A stretch of DNA of 64,000 bases, from the NCBI GenBank assembly GCA_031394735.1, contig JANMXI010000217.1:19902-83901 (forward strand). The letters are read 5' to 3'. Position numbers and translations under genes: made by a program. The notes under the pieces are model-generated. The model was not told the DNA's origin. It ran no database searches and saw only the letters and a program-made list of their open reading frames with translations. The stretch is from TMP-86 sp031394735. GTDB lineage: Bacteria; Pseudomonadota; Gammaproteobacteria; Steroidobacterales; Steroidobacteraceae. Below are positions 26,385-33,516 of this stretch, in pieces (position 1 is the first letter of the stretch; the number at the start of each line of letters is the position of its first letter).

Positions 26385-27908
26385 ACGGTTGGTCGTGCTC
26401 ACTGCGTGCGAGGCGAGCGTACCAATGTGATGGCGGCCTTTGAGTGCGTACCACGACAATCCCGCTCCGAGAATTGCGCCGATGTAGACGAACGCACCCC
26501 AGGTGTTGTACCAGGGCAAGCCATAGATCGCTTCGCGCGGCCAGGCCAAATTGAGTGCCATCGCCACGCCCCACACCACCGCAACGATATTGACTGCCAT
26601 TCCCCACTTGCCCATCGTGAAGTAATCGCCGGCGGCGAGATCTGCGGGGGGCCATTGCCCTTGCAGGCGCTTCTTCAAAAGCGGGCCTGTCACCATCAAG
26701 TACGCCAGATAGATCATGATGATCGCAATCGAGGTCAGTACCGTGAAGATTTTCGGCTGGCCGATGTTGACGACCAGGATCAGCTCGGCAATCACGCCGA
26801 TCGCGATGGCAGGAATAATGGGCGTCTGCGTCTTGGGATTCACCCGCGCGAGTTTCTCCCCGAACGGTAGTGCGTTGTCGCGTGCCATGGCGAAAGTCAA
26901 TCGGATAGCCGCCGTGTGCACGGCCAGCGAGCACACCGTCACCGCAATCACGATGCAAACCAGAAATATCTTGCCCAGCGGACCCCACATCACTTGCTCG
27001 ACAATGTATTGGAGGCCGCCGCTGCTGCTGCCGATTTTCGGATCATTCAAATTGGGCGCTGACATGACTGCGAAAACGAGGATTGCACCGCCAATCACAA
27101 ACGAGGCCAGGATCGCGCGCAGAATGGCTCGCGGCGCAGTACGTCGAGGCTCCAACGTCTCCTCACCCAGTGAACTGGCGGTGTCAAAGCCGTACATGAC
27201 GTATCCGGAGGCCAGCGACGCCACCAGGAACGCGCTCAGAAAGCCGCCGCTCTTGTCGGCACCATACCCGGCGAAGGAGAAAAAAACTTCCGGACCTCGC
27301 TTGGTATTGACTGCCAGAATGATCGCGATGAGACACGCCGCGATCAACTCGATAAAGACGCCCGCGCTGTTGATCATCGCCATCAGTCGTACGCCCAGCG
27401 CATTGACCACGGTGGTGAACACGATCAAGACGGTACCGAGGACTACCGCGTTCGTTGCGAAGTCGTAGGTACCATTGCCGTCGCCGATGATCTGGAAGCC
27501 GCTCCACAGGCGCGGCAGGTTGAGTTGCAACGCAAGCACCACGGCAGACAGGGTGACGATCGACGCGGTGAGCATCAGCCAACCTGAAGACCAACCGACG
27601 ATCCGACTGCCCAGCAGCTTGGACCAGTTATAGACGGACCCGGCGATGGGATATTTGGCGGCCAGTTCCATGAAGCACAGGGCGACTGCCAACTGACCAA
27701 TGAGCACCAGCGGCCAGGACCACAGGTAGGCCGGACCTGCAGTGCCGAAGCCGAAGTAGAACAGCTGGAAAGTCCCGGTGAGAATCGAGATATAGCTGAC
27801 GCCGGCAGCGAAGCTGCCGAACGCGCCGATGCTGCGATCAAGCGATTCCTTGTAGCCGAAGTGCTCCATGCCACTGTCGGCCCGACCGGTACCTTTACTC
27901 TTGACCAT
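26376..27908 (-). CDS. APC-superfamily amino acid permease
   Basis: 510 residues with about twelve transmembrane helices. The start (LDRSIGAFGSFAAGVSYISILTG) matches the unwound TM1 substrate site of the APC family, and GYVMYGFDTASSLGEETLEPRRTAPRAIL is the TM6-loop signature of the amino acid/choline transporter branch (BAT1/GABA permease-like). It should import amino acids or amines by proton symport. An AGGACAAAGGT precedes the ATG. It is divergent from an FMN reductase gene across 114 bp that contains a perfect palindrome. Confidence 0.88.
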   Translation of the reverse strand: MVKSKGTGRADSGMEHFGYKESLDRSIGAFGSFAAGVSYISILTGTFQLFYFGFGTAGPAYLWSWPLVLIGQLAVALCFMELAAKYPIAGSVYNWSKLLGSRIVGWSSGWLMLTASIVTLSAVVLALQLNLPRLWSGFQIIGDGNGTYDFATNAVVLGTVLIVFTTVVNALGVRLMAMINSAGVFIELIAACLIAIILAVNTKRGPEVFFSFAGYGADKSGGFLSAFLVASLASGYVMYGFDTASSLGEETLEPRRTAPRAILRAILASFVIGGAILVFAVMSAPNLNDPKIGSSSGGLQYIVEQVMWGPLGKIFLVCIVIAVTVCSLAVHTAAIRLTFAMARDNALPFGEKLARVNPKTQTPIIPAIAIGVIAELILVVNIGQPKIFTVLTSIAIIMIYLAYLMVTGPLLKKRLQGQWPPADLAAGDYFTMGKWGMAVNIVAVVWGVAMALNLAWPREAIYGLPWYNTWGAFVYIGAILGAGLSWYALKGRHHIGTLASHAVSTTNRLS

Positions 27909-27937
27909 ACCTTTGTCCTCGTTTGGGCTGACAGCGC

Positions 27938-27958
27938 ATCAATTGTGCACCAATTGAT
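27938..27958. promoter_or_regulatory. Perfect inverted repeat, likely operator
   Basis: ATCAATTG, five spacer bases, CAATTGAT: 8-bp arms without mismatch, centred in the divergent gap between the permease start (27908) and the FMN reductase start (28023). Size and spacing fit a dimeric HTH repressor of the TetR or MarR type. No such regulator gene is adjacent, so the protein would act from elsewhere. Confidence 0.5.
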
Positions 27959-28022
27959 TCCGACCGAAAATAGGCCCACCATTCCTCCTGTAGACACGCA
28001 CAGACCTATAGGAACCGCTATC

Positions 28023-28586
28023 GTGAAACTCGTCGGAATATCAGGAAGTCTGCGCAGCGGATCCATCAATAGCGGGCTGCTGCGCGCTGCAGTGGAACTC
28101 GCCCCTCAAGGACATGAAATCGTCATCGGCTCAATCCGCGACATTCCGTTGTACGACGGCGATGTGGAAGCACGCGACGGCGTTCCCGCGGCCGTCGGCG
28201 CACTCAAGGACTTGATCGCCTCTGGCGATGGCCTGCTCATCTCGACACCGGAGTACAACAACTCAATTCCCGGCGTATTGAAGAATGCCATCGATTGGCT
28301 GAGCCGGCCTTCCTCCGACATCGGCCGCGTGTTCGGCGGTCGACCGGTCGCCATCATGGGCGCCTCCCCGGGTGGGTTCGGCACCATTCTCAGTCAGAAC
28401 GCCTGGTTGCCGGTGCTGCGCACCTTGGGGACACAGCCGTGGTTTGGCAATCGCTTGATGGTCTCGCGCGCCGGCAGTCTGTTTTCGCCGAGCGCGGAAC
28501 TGACCGATGCAGCAACACGGGAGAGCGTTCGCAAGTTCATCGAAGGCTTCATCGCGTTCGTGGGAAAGCAGGCGGAGCGACGGTGA
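28023..28586 (+). CDS. NADPH-dependent FMN reductase (ChrR/azoreductase-like)
   Basis: 187 residues, flavodoxin fold. GISGSLRSGSINSGLL is the phosphate-binding loop for FMN, and TPEYNNSIPGVLKNAIDWLSRP is the family signature; GRPVAIMGASPGGFGTI follows. Enzymes of this type reduce quinones, chromate, nitro- or azo-compounds with NADPH. The GTG at 28023 is preceded by AGGA; the frame runs upstream to 27861 across the divergent promoter, which is not plausible coding sequence. Probably regulated through the palindrome at 27938-27958. Confidence 0.9.
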   Translation: MKLVGISGSLRSGSINSGLLRAAVELAPQGHEIVIGSIRDIPLYDGDVEARDGVPAAVGALKDLIASGDGLLISTPEYNNSIPGVLKNAIDWLSRPSSDIGRVFGGRPVAIMGASPGGFGTILSQNAWLPVLRTLGTQPWFGNRLMVSRAGSLFSPSAELTDAATRESVRKFIEGFIAFVGKQAERR

Positions 28587-28647
28587 CGCATTAAGAGGCG
28601 TGGAGGGTCACATCGCGAAATCACCGATCAACGAGCGGTTACTGCAA

Positions 28648-28983
28648 ATGGCGGCTACCTGGCACACCGTTCTTGCAGTAGTCGTCCTCGGTTTCGTTGC
28701 CGGCACACCTAGTGCATCCGCGAACGCCGCAGACTCAACGAACATTCCTGCCTGGGTGTTTCCAATAATCGCAGAAGTGCCCGCACATCCGATATTCGAC
28801 GACGTTAAGCTATTGCATGTGCCCCGCAGCAAAGTGTCCTACACACAAGCCAGGCTCAACGACTTCTTCAACGTGCCGGATTGGCATCCGACATCTCACA
28901 GTGCGATGCGAATCGTCACGAAGAATCTTTCGATCGGCAGCATGATCGATGCGGCTGCGTTCGCGGTATCCCTACCGCAGTAA
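28648..28983 (+). pseudogene. Cytochrome-c-like protein with heme region missing
   Basis: The frame encodes 111 residues: signal peptide, then IPAWVFPIIAEVPAHPIFDD and KVSYTQARLNDFFNVPDWHP. This is the N-terminal pattern I know from secreted cytochrome c proteins, where the DWHP-x-x-HP stretch is followed within about 20 residues by a CxxCH heme site. Here the sequence instead jumps to LSIGSMIDAAAFAVSLPQ, which resembles the last helix of a class I cytochrome (..LAxYYASLP). No CxxCH exists, so the middle has probably been deleted in frame. The family link is from memory of the pattern, hence moderate confidence. Confidence 0.5.
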
Positions 28984-29011
28984 CTTCGCGAACTACGTTC
29001 AGTAGTTGAGC

Positions 29012-29104
29012 TCATGCAGCGATTCCGTCCAACACCGCCATGGTTTGCCGCGAGAGCGTTAATTTGTCAGCCGCCAAATTCTCGCGCAGGTGAGCGACCG
29101 ACGA
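29012..29104 (-). pseudogene. Aldo/keto reductase C-terminal remnant
   Basis: On the minus strand 29104-29012 reads SSVAHLRENLAADKLTLSRQ, then TMAVLDGIAA and a stop. This is the characteristic end of the aldo/keto reductase barrel (typical form: xSVxxLxENLxAxxLxLSxExxxxLD). Only the last 30 residues of about 330 remain and there is no start. The fragment breaks exactly where a LysR remnant begins on the other strand (29100), so one deletion removed the 5' parts of both. Confidence 0.65.
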
Positions 29105-29276
29105 TTGGTTGCGGCGACGCTTCGACAGCGGTGAATTGCACCCCGTGCTGCAGCACTGGTGGCAGCAATTCTCAGGACCGTTTCTTTACTACCCCGGGCG
29201 ACGCCTGGTGCCTGCGCCGTTGCGAGCGTTCATTGATTTCATCAAGCTTTCAGCGGACGATCGCCGACACCAATAA
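29100..29276 (+). pseudogene. LysR-family regulator C-terminal remnant
   Basis: On the plus strand 29100-29276 reads DDWLRRRFDSGELHPVLQHW, then QFSGPFLYYPGRRLVPAPLR and AFIDFIK before a TAA. This is the end of the effector-binding domain of a LysR regulator (SGELxPVLxDWW..GPxLYYPxRR). A TGA closes the frame just upstream and no HTH exists. Together with the aldo/keto reductase tail it marks a former divergent regulator/enzyme pair. Confidence 0.7.
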
Positions 29277-29293
29277 CAACTCAAGGGGTATCC

Positions 29294-29818
29294 ATGCCCA
29301 TTGCCACCTTCAGCACCTCGGACGACGGACTTCAACCGAGTCAAACGGACCGCGGACATTACGTCGTCGATATGAACCTCGAGAATGACGCACCGTGGAT
29401 ACCGTATGCAGACGGCGTCTGGATCCAGATCTGCCGATTCAACGTCACGACAGGCGGTTTCACCGTTATCTTGAAGGGGCTGCCTGGCTCCAGAATTGGC
29501 GTGCATTACCATACGGGCACTGTTCATGGCTTCACCCTGCGCGGTCACTGGCGGTACCTGGAACATGACTGGATTGCAACGCCCGGCACCTTCATCTTCG
29601 AGCCTGCCGGCGAAGCACACACGCTGGTCATCACCGACGATTCACCGGAACCGGCCATCATCTTTTTCGTTGTCGATGGCGCGCTCGTCTATCTGGACAA
29701 GCCGGTCAACGGTTCATTTGGCGCTTATGAGGACGGATTCAGCGCTCTGGATCTGTGCCGAAAGTTTTATCGCGAGGCCGGTTTGGATGTCGCGCAATTG
29801 GATTTGAGGATTCGATAA
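29294..29818 (+). CDS. Cupin protein of the 2,4'-dihydroxyacetophenone dioxygenase family
   Basis: 174 residues, single cupin barrel. Motif 1 is GSRIGVHYHTGTVHGFTLRG, with histidines able to bind Fe(II); motif 2 is GTFIFEPAGEAHTLVI. Overall pattern and length match the 2,4'-dihydroxyacetophenone dioxygenase-like family, which cleaves C-C bonds in aromatic ketones. An AAGGGG sits at good spacing before the ATG. It begins 17 bp behind the LysR remnant and is intact, so it survived the local deletions. Whether it keeps the enzymatic activity or is only a fold relative is open. Confidence 0.75.
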   Translation: MPIATFSTSDDGLQPSQTDRGHYVVDMNLENDAPWIPYADGVWIQICRFNVTTGGFTVILKGLPGSRIGVHYHTGTVHGFTLRGHWRYLEHDWIATPGTFIFEPAGEAHTLVITDDSPEPAIIFFVVDGALVYLDKPVNGSFGAYEDGFSALDLCRKFYREAGLDVAQLDLRIR

Positions 29819-29902
29819 GCGCGACTGCCAGGTTGGCACGCGACACCAGCTCGACATCGAGATCGTCGTCGTTGATGGGATAGAGCCGAGATCGATGATC
29901 CA

Positions 29903-30277
29903 TCACGAGATTTTGCGCGATTGCGCAATCGGTAGTTCCAATTCAACTTTATCGCAGAGGACTTTTGGCGCAATTCGACCCCGCTCACCGGCCTCGAGTC
30001 GGACGAGCCCATATGCCGCCATAGTCTTTAAAGTTCGAGATAAATTGGATTTCGCCCTGCCTGTTAGCTGAGACAGTTCTTCGAGGGAAGCCGGAGCCGC
30101 CTCCACAATGATGCGTAGCAATTCCCGATTCCCGGCAGACAGTACCTTCGCGAAAGATTCTGTCGAGGTAAACCAGACTTTTGGCTCATCGGCGACTCGA
30201 TTTAAGCCCCGCGAAATGGCAACGGTGCGCGCTTTCATTTCCGCATATGTCGAAATTCCAACCCTTAAAGTTTTCAC
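29903..30277 (-). CDS. TumA-like antitoxin (winged-helix DNA-binding)
   Basis: 124 residues from a GTG that overlaps the toxin stop by four bases (GTGA). The core is a winged helix (ELLRIIVEAAPASLEELSQLTGRAKSNLSRTLKTMAAYGLVRLE) like the HVO_A0114-type MarR-related regulators that partner DUF6516 toxins. In the TumE-TumA type II system the antitoxin binds the toxin and its own promoter. Toxin-first order and coupled translation fit. A short IR (GTTAT-N9-ATAAC at 30641-30659) upstream of the pair could be the operator. Confidence 0.7.
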   Translation of the reverse strand: MKTLRVGISTYAEMKARTVAISRGLNRVADEPKVWFTSTESFAKVLSAGNRELLRIIVEAAPASLEELSQLTGRAKSNLSRTLKTMAAYGLVRLEAGERGRIAPKVLCDKVELELPIAQSRKIS

Positions 30278-30630
30278 TTGATGATTCCTCTCTCGCGTAA
30301 CACCGAATCGACAGTATTCCAAAAATCCGTCAGCAGGCCCGCTGCGTCGCGATATTCGTAGGTCCGAATTGTCCTCAATCTATGTAGGTGATCCTGCGGA
30401 TCACCGAACTCTTGCTTGAACACTGGATGCGCATTGTCAAAGCCGACTAATCTTTCTCCGTCTGGACCATGCAGAGTCAACGAATAGTCAAGTCCGTGGG
30501 GCTTTTCAGATGATGCCGGAACGCGAGTCACTACAAATCTTACCCAATGACCACCCTCTGGGTCGACGACGAGGACTTGGCCATCGAGCTCCAGCAGCGT
30601 ATCCAGGCTTGGATCATGAGGCGCGCCCAC
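30274..30630 (-). CDS. TumE-like toxin (DUF6516 family)
   Basis: 118 residues from a GTG at 30630. The family pattern is present: a beta-rich first half (DGQVLVVDPEGGHWVRFVVTRV), the central HGLDYSLTLHGPDGERLVGFDNAHP, and an RTYEYRDAAGLLTDFWNTV tail like that of TumE/DUF6516 proteins. Such toxins inhibit growth by a mechanism not settled to my knowledge. The antitoxin gene follows with GTGA overlap. No RBS precedes the GTG, so translation may be leaderless or start elsewhere. Confidence 0.65.
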   Translation of the reverse strand: MGAPHDPSLDTLLELDGQVLVVDPEGGHWVRFVVTRVPASSEKPHGLDYSLTLHGPDGERLVGFDNAHPVFKQEFGDPQDHLHRLRTIRTYEYRDAAGLLTDFWNTVDSVLRERGIIK

Positions 30631-30640
30631 GTATGTAGGT

Positions 30641-30659
30641 TATCACACTGACATAACTA
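30641..30659. promoter_or_regulatory. Short inverted repeat upstream of the toxin-antitoxin pair
   Basis: GTTAT, nine bases, ATAAC, 11 bp before the toxin GTG. Arms of 5 bp only, so it may be chance; position fits an antitoxin operator overlapping the promoter. Confidence 0.25.
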
Positions 30660-30750
30660 TTTCCAACTTCGACCCATTAAGATCACCGGCGCGTGACGAA
30701 TGACACGAACTCCGCTTACGATGCCTCAATCCTTCCTCTTGGATGATTGA

Positions 30751-31611
30751 ATGCCCCTAGCCGCATTGCTCGCTGTATTGCTCGCCGCGTGTACTCATGC
30801 GAGCTGGAATCTGGTGGCGAAGAAGGCGGCTCGATCGGAACATTTCATCTGGCTTTACTCCATCGCCTCTCTGCTGATTTGGGCCGGGCCAGCAATTTGG
30901 GTCTTGATGCACTCTACCTGGCACCTCGGCTCGCAGGCCTGGCTCGCGCTGTTTGGTACTTCCGTGCTGCACCTAGCCTATTCGCTCGCGCTCCAGGCGG
31001 GATATCGCGCCGCTGATCTGTCGTTGGTATATCCCATCGCCCGCGGCACCGGACCGCTACTGTCCTTCGCCGGCGCCACGTTGTTGTTGGGAGAGCGACC
31101 CGGCTGGTTGGCCCTTCTCGGCGTTCTCATGGTGGTCTGCGGCATCGCACTGGTTGCAGATCTCGGGCGGCAACGGCGGCACTCGCCGCGCGCCGGAATC
31201 TTGTGGGGCCTGCTTACTGGCGCCTGTATCGCCGCGTACACGTTGAATGACGGGTGGGCGGTCAAATATCTGTTGATCTCGCCCATTCTGGTCGACTATT
31301 GCAGCAATTTCTTTCGCGCTTTGGTTTTGGCGCCGCGCGCCTTAGCCAATCGCACAGTGCTGCGCCAGGAAATCCGCGAATTTGGTCGACCAGCCCTGGT
31401 GGTCGGCGTGCTTGGGCCACTGGGTTATATCCTCGTGCTGTGGGCGATGACCGTCGCGCCGATCAGCCACGTGGCGCCGGCGCGCGAACTCGCGACGCTG
31501 GTCGGCGCCTACTTTGGCAGCCGATGGCTCAAAGAGCAGGCTGGCTGGAGCCGGATCACCGGAGCGTTGTGTATCGTCCTTGGCGTCATTTGCCTCGCGT
31601 CGGCAAACTAG
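30751..31611 (+). CDS. EamA-family (DMT) transporter
   Basis: 286 residues with ten hydrophobic helices in two homologous EamA halves. The first contains SLALQAGYRAADLSLVYPIARGTGPLLSF, the usual P-x-x-RG signature at the end of helix 3-4; the second repeats it as TVAPISHVAPARELATLVGAYFGS. Such proteins export small metabolites or amino acids. No good RBS is seen before ATG 30751, but the N-terminus matches family members. Single gene, unrelated to the neighbouring toxin pair. Confidence 0.88.
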   Translation: MPLAALLAVLLAACTHASWNLVAKKAARSEHFIWLYSIASLLIWAGPAIWVLMHSTWHLGSQAWLALFGTSVLHLAYSLALQAGYRAADLSLVYPIARGTGPLLSFAGATLLLGERPGWLALLGVLMVVCGIALVADLGRQRRHSPRAGILWGLLTGACIAAYTLNDGWAVKYLLISPILVDYCSNFFRALVLAPRALANRTVLRQEIREFGRPALVVGVLGPLGYILVLWAMTVAPISHVAPARELATLVGAYFGSRWLKEQAGWSRITGALCIVLGVICLASAN

Positions 31612-31716
31612 GGCTCGGAATACGGCGTGCCGTCCTTGCGCATAAAACGACCATCATCGTTGGTACTCGGATTGGCCTAGCATGACGTTCGGTTACAATG
31701 AGCCCTTGTCAACCGT

Positions 31717-31932
31717 CTGCTGACACTCGTTGGATGGCGGCTGATCGCCCTCGGCACGCTGTGGGCGTTGCAAGGCTCCGACCTCGTTCACATCAAGCCG
31801 ATAGCGTGTGTCGCGGATTGCACGGAGTTGAAGGGCCCATCCGGGCAGTGGCTGGTGATGGGGCTTGTCACGATCGGCGTTGGCGCAGCTCTGTGGTACT
31901 TCGCGCGACGGCGCACTCCTCGCAGGAGATAG
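31717..31932 (+). CDS. Possible small two-helix membrane protein
   Basis: The frame 31708-31932 encodes LLTLVGWRLIALGTLWALQG, a Cys-containing loop (CVADCTELKGPSG) and a second helix (WLVMGLVTIGVGAALWYFA) with basic tail RRRTPRRR. That is a sensible small inner-membrane protein. However, no ATG/GTG/TTG starts it: the first usable codon is CTG at 31717, and an ATG at 31699 is one frame off. So either a rare start or a 5' frameshift. It ends 2 bp before the next ATG, as in an operon. Confidence 0.4.
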   Translation: MLTLVGWRLIALGTLWALQGSDLVHIKPIACVADCTELKGPSGQWLVMGLVTIGVGAALWYFARRRTPRRR

Positions 31933-31934
31933 CA

Positions 31935-32487
31935 ATGACGCAATCCATCCGACAGGCCGCGGACGCGGTCCTCGACTACACGACCGGTCGGGCCGGCGGG
32001 GCGCCTGGTGTCGTGGCCATGGTCACCGATCGCAACGCGAACGTTTACGAAGGTGTCGCGGGTACACGTGAGCTAGGCAAGAGTCAGCCGATGACTCTGG
32101 ACACGGTTTTAGCCTTGTTTTCAACCACCAAAGCGCTGACCGGCACCTGCGTCATGCAGTTGGTGGAGGAAGGCAAGATCAAACTTAAGCGACAGCGCCA
32201 GCAAATACACGCCGCAGATCGGCGAATTACAGGTTCTCGAAGGCTTCGACGACGCCGGCCAACCTCGGACCCGTCCGCCGAAGCGCGACATCACCGTCAA
32301 CGACTTGATGTTGCATACCTCAGGGCTGTGTTACGAATTCTTCAGCGCGGAAGAACTGCAATATCGGACCGTGAAGGGAATTCCATCGATAGTGTCATGC
32401 ACTTTCGCATCGATTCGAACCGTGCTGGTTCACGACCCCGGCGCGAGCTGGACCTACGGCCTCAACCCCAGTATAAAGAGCGTGTGA
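31935..32487 (+). pseudogene. Class C beta-lactamase/EstB-like serine hydrolase, frameshifted and truncated
   Basis: ATG 31935 has AGGAG ahead. The N-terminus (QAADAVLDYTTGRAGGAPGV, then LALFSTTKALTGTCVMQLVE with the S-x-x-K nucleophile motif) is that of the beta-lactamase/family VIII esterase clan. At about 32187 one extra base shifts the frame; the +1 frame continues SDSASKYTPQIGELQVLEGF, KRDITVNDLMLHTSGLCYEF and DPGASWTYGLN, where the Y-x-N motif is present, then stops at 32487. Family members are about 400 residues, so the last half is gone. Confidence 0.7.
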
Positions 32488-32747
32488 GGGTTTCGCGGGC
32501 GCCATTCCCCGACCAGCACTTCACTGTGCAGGACATCCATGCGGACTCTGACAAGGTGTTCATCACCTGGCTATGGGCCGCTACTCATCAAGGCGACATT
32601 GCGGGCTTTCCCGCTACCGGCAATCCTATTAAGACGTCCGGCGCCACCGTGTACTACTTTGATGCAGAGCGCCTTACGGGCCACTGGCAGATCACAGATC
32701 GCCTCGGCGTCTTCATGCAACTGCGTCAGGGCTTGAAGAGCGCATAA
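32482..32747 (+). pseudogene. Ester cyclase (SnoaL-like) C-terminal remnant
   Basis: In the frame of the hydrolase start, 32482-32747 encodes FPDQHFTVQDIHADSDKVFI, WLWAATHQGDIAGFPATGNP and AERLTGHWQITDRLGVFMQL. This is the SnoaL/ester-cyclase pattern (FPDxHxTVxDxxAxGDKVxxRWxxxGTHxGxxxGxPPTG...ExWxxxDxLGLxxQLG). It lacks the first half. Because it shares a frame with the hydrolase start, a naive reading gives one 270-residue protein (31935-32747) that never existed. Confidence 0.7.
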
Positions 32748-32768
32748 CCTCGAGCGTTCGCGGCGACT

Positions 32769-33170
32769 CTATGCATCCGCGTTCACTTGACGCTGATATT
32801 CCACGGCATCAAAGTGACCTTTGGACTCGGCAATCAGCCCGTCAGAACCGAAACGCCACTGCTCGAAGCCGCTGATCCGAACAAATTTGCCGGCACCACC
32901 CGGGCCGGAATTGGTCCCAGTCAACGTCCAGTGATAGGTGATATCGGATCCCACCTTATCGACGCCATCCATCTTGATCACGAGATCGGGAAAAGCAGTC
33001 ATGAAATTTTGTGCAGCGTTGGTGATTGCGGTGCGACCGACGGAAGGCGTTCCCTCGTTGATCGTGAGAGATCCCTGTTCCGCAAAGAACGATGCGACGC
33101 CTGCAGCGTTCTGGCTGCACCAGGCGGCAGTATAGCGGGCCGCGAAGTCCCTCAGCGTGTTTGGCTCCAT
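32769..33170 (-). CDS. SnoaL-like / NTF2-fold protein
   Basis: 133 residues, complete NTF2-like alpha+beta barrel: ARYTAAWCSQNAAGVASFFAEQGSLTINEG, then a FPDLVIKMDGVDKVGSDITYHWTLTGTNSG segment and FEQWRFGSDGLIAESKGHFDA. Secreted or cytosolic NTF2-like proteins of this type include ester cyclases, steroid isomerase relatives and proteins of unknown role. No signal peptide. GGAGAG is nine bases upstream. It lies between two NTF2-family remnants, 32482-32747 and 33222-33442. Confidence 0.8.
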   Translation of the reverse strand: MEPNTLRDFAARYTAAWCSQNAAGVASFFAEQGSLTINEGTPSVGRTAITNAAQNFMTAFPDLVIKMDGVDKVGSDITYHWTLTGTNSGPGGAGKFVRISGFEQWRFGSDGLIAESKGHFDAVEYQRQVNADA

Positions 33171-33221
33171 GAAGCGACTCTCCGAAGTGAAAGGCGTCGA
33201 ATCAGGGTTTGAGTATAGTTC

Positions 33222-33442
33222 CTACTTGCGCGGGATTGTGTTTGTATTCTGAGCTGCTCTGATCAGCCAGACACCGTCGTGCTTTTTCATCTCCCCCAGG
33301 TGAAGATCCCTTCCCTCGGGCTGTGGCGGGTTGCGTCGAAATCCGTGTCACCCGAGATGCCCCAATTGATGTGGACGAGCGCAATGTTGAAAGGACATGC
33401 CAGTAAAAGCAGCCACATGATTGCACTGAACTTTTGCATCAT
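33222..33442 (-). pseudogene. NTF2/DUF4440-type (SgcJ-like) remnant fused to a signal peptide
   Basis: From ATG 33442 (GGAG upstream) the minus strand encodes a short signal-like helix (QKFSAIMWLLLLACPFN) running directly into IALVHINWGISGDTDFDATR and SPREGIFTW, then a stop at about 33279. The next frame goes on with KKHDGVWLIRAAQNTNTIPR and a stop at 33222. This is the last third of an SgcJ/DUF4440 NTF2-like protein (..GIFTWVxxKxDGxWLIRAAQNTNxVP). So the middle of the gene is deleted and the end is frameshifted. Confidence 0.55.
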
Positions 33443-33516
33443 TCGCGTTGTACTCCTCGGTGCGGTACGGGCAGAATGAACCTAAGTTTACAGAGTTCGA
33501 CCGCAAGGGAATGCTC

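Noticed and set aside
31608..31677. Minus-strand fragment NDDGRFMRKDGTPYSEP ending at a stop
   Set aside because: It looks like a protein C-terminus, but it is only about 22 residues long with an in-frame TAG upstream and no family I recognise.
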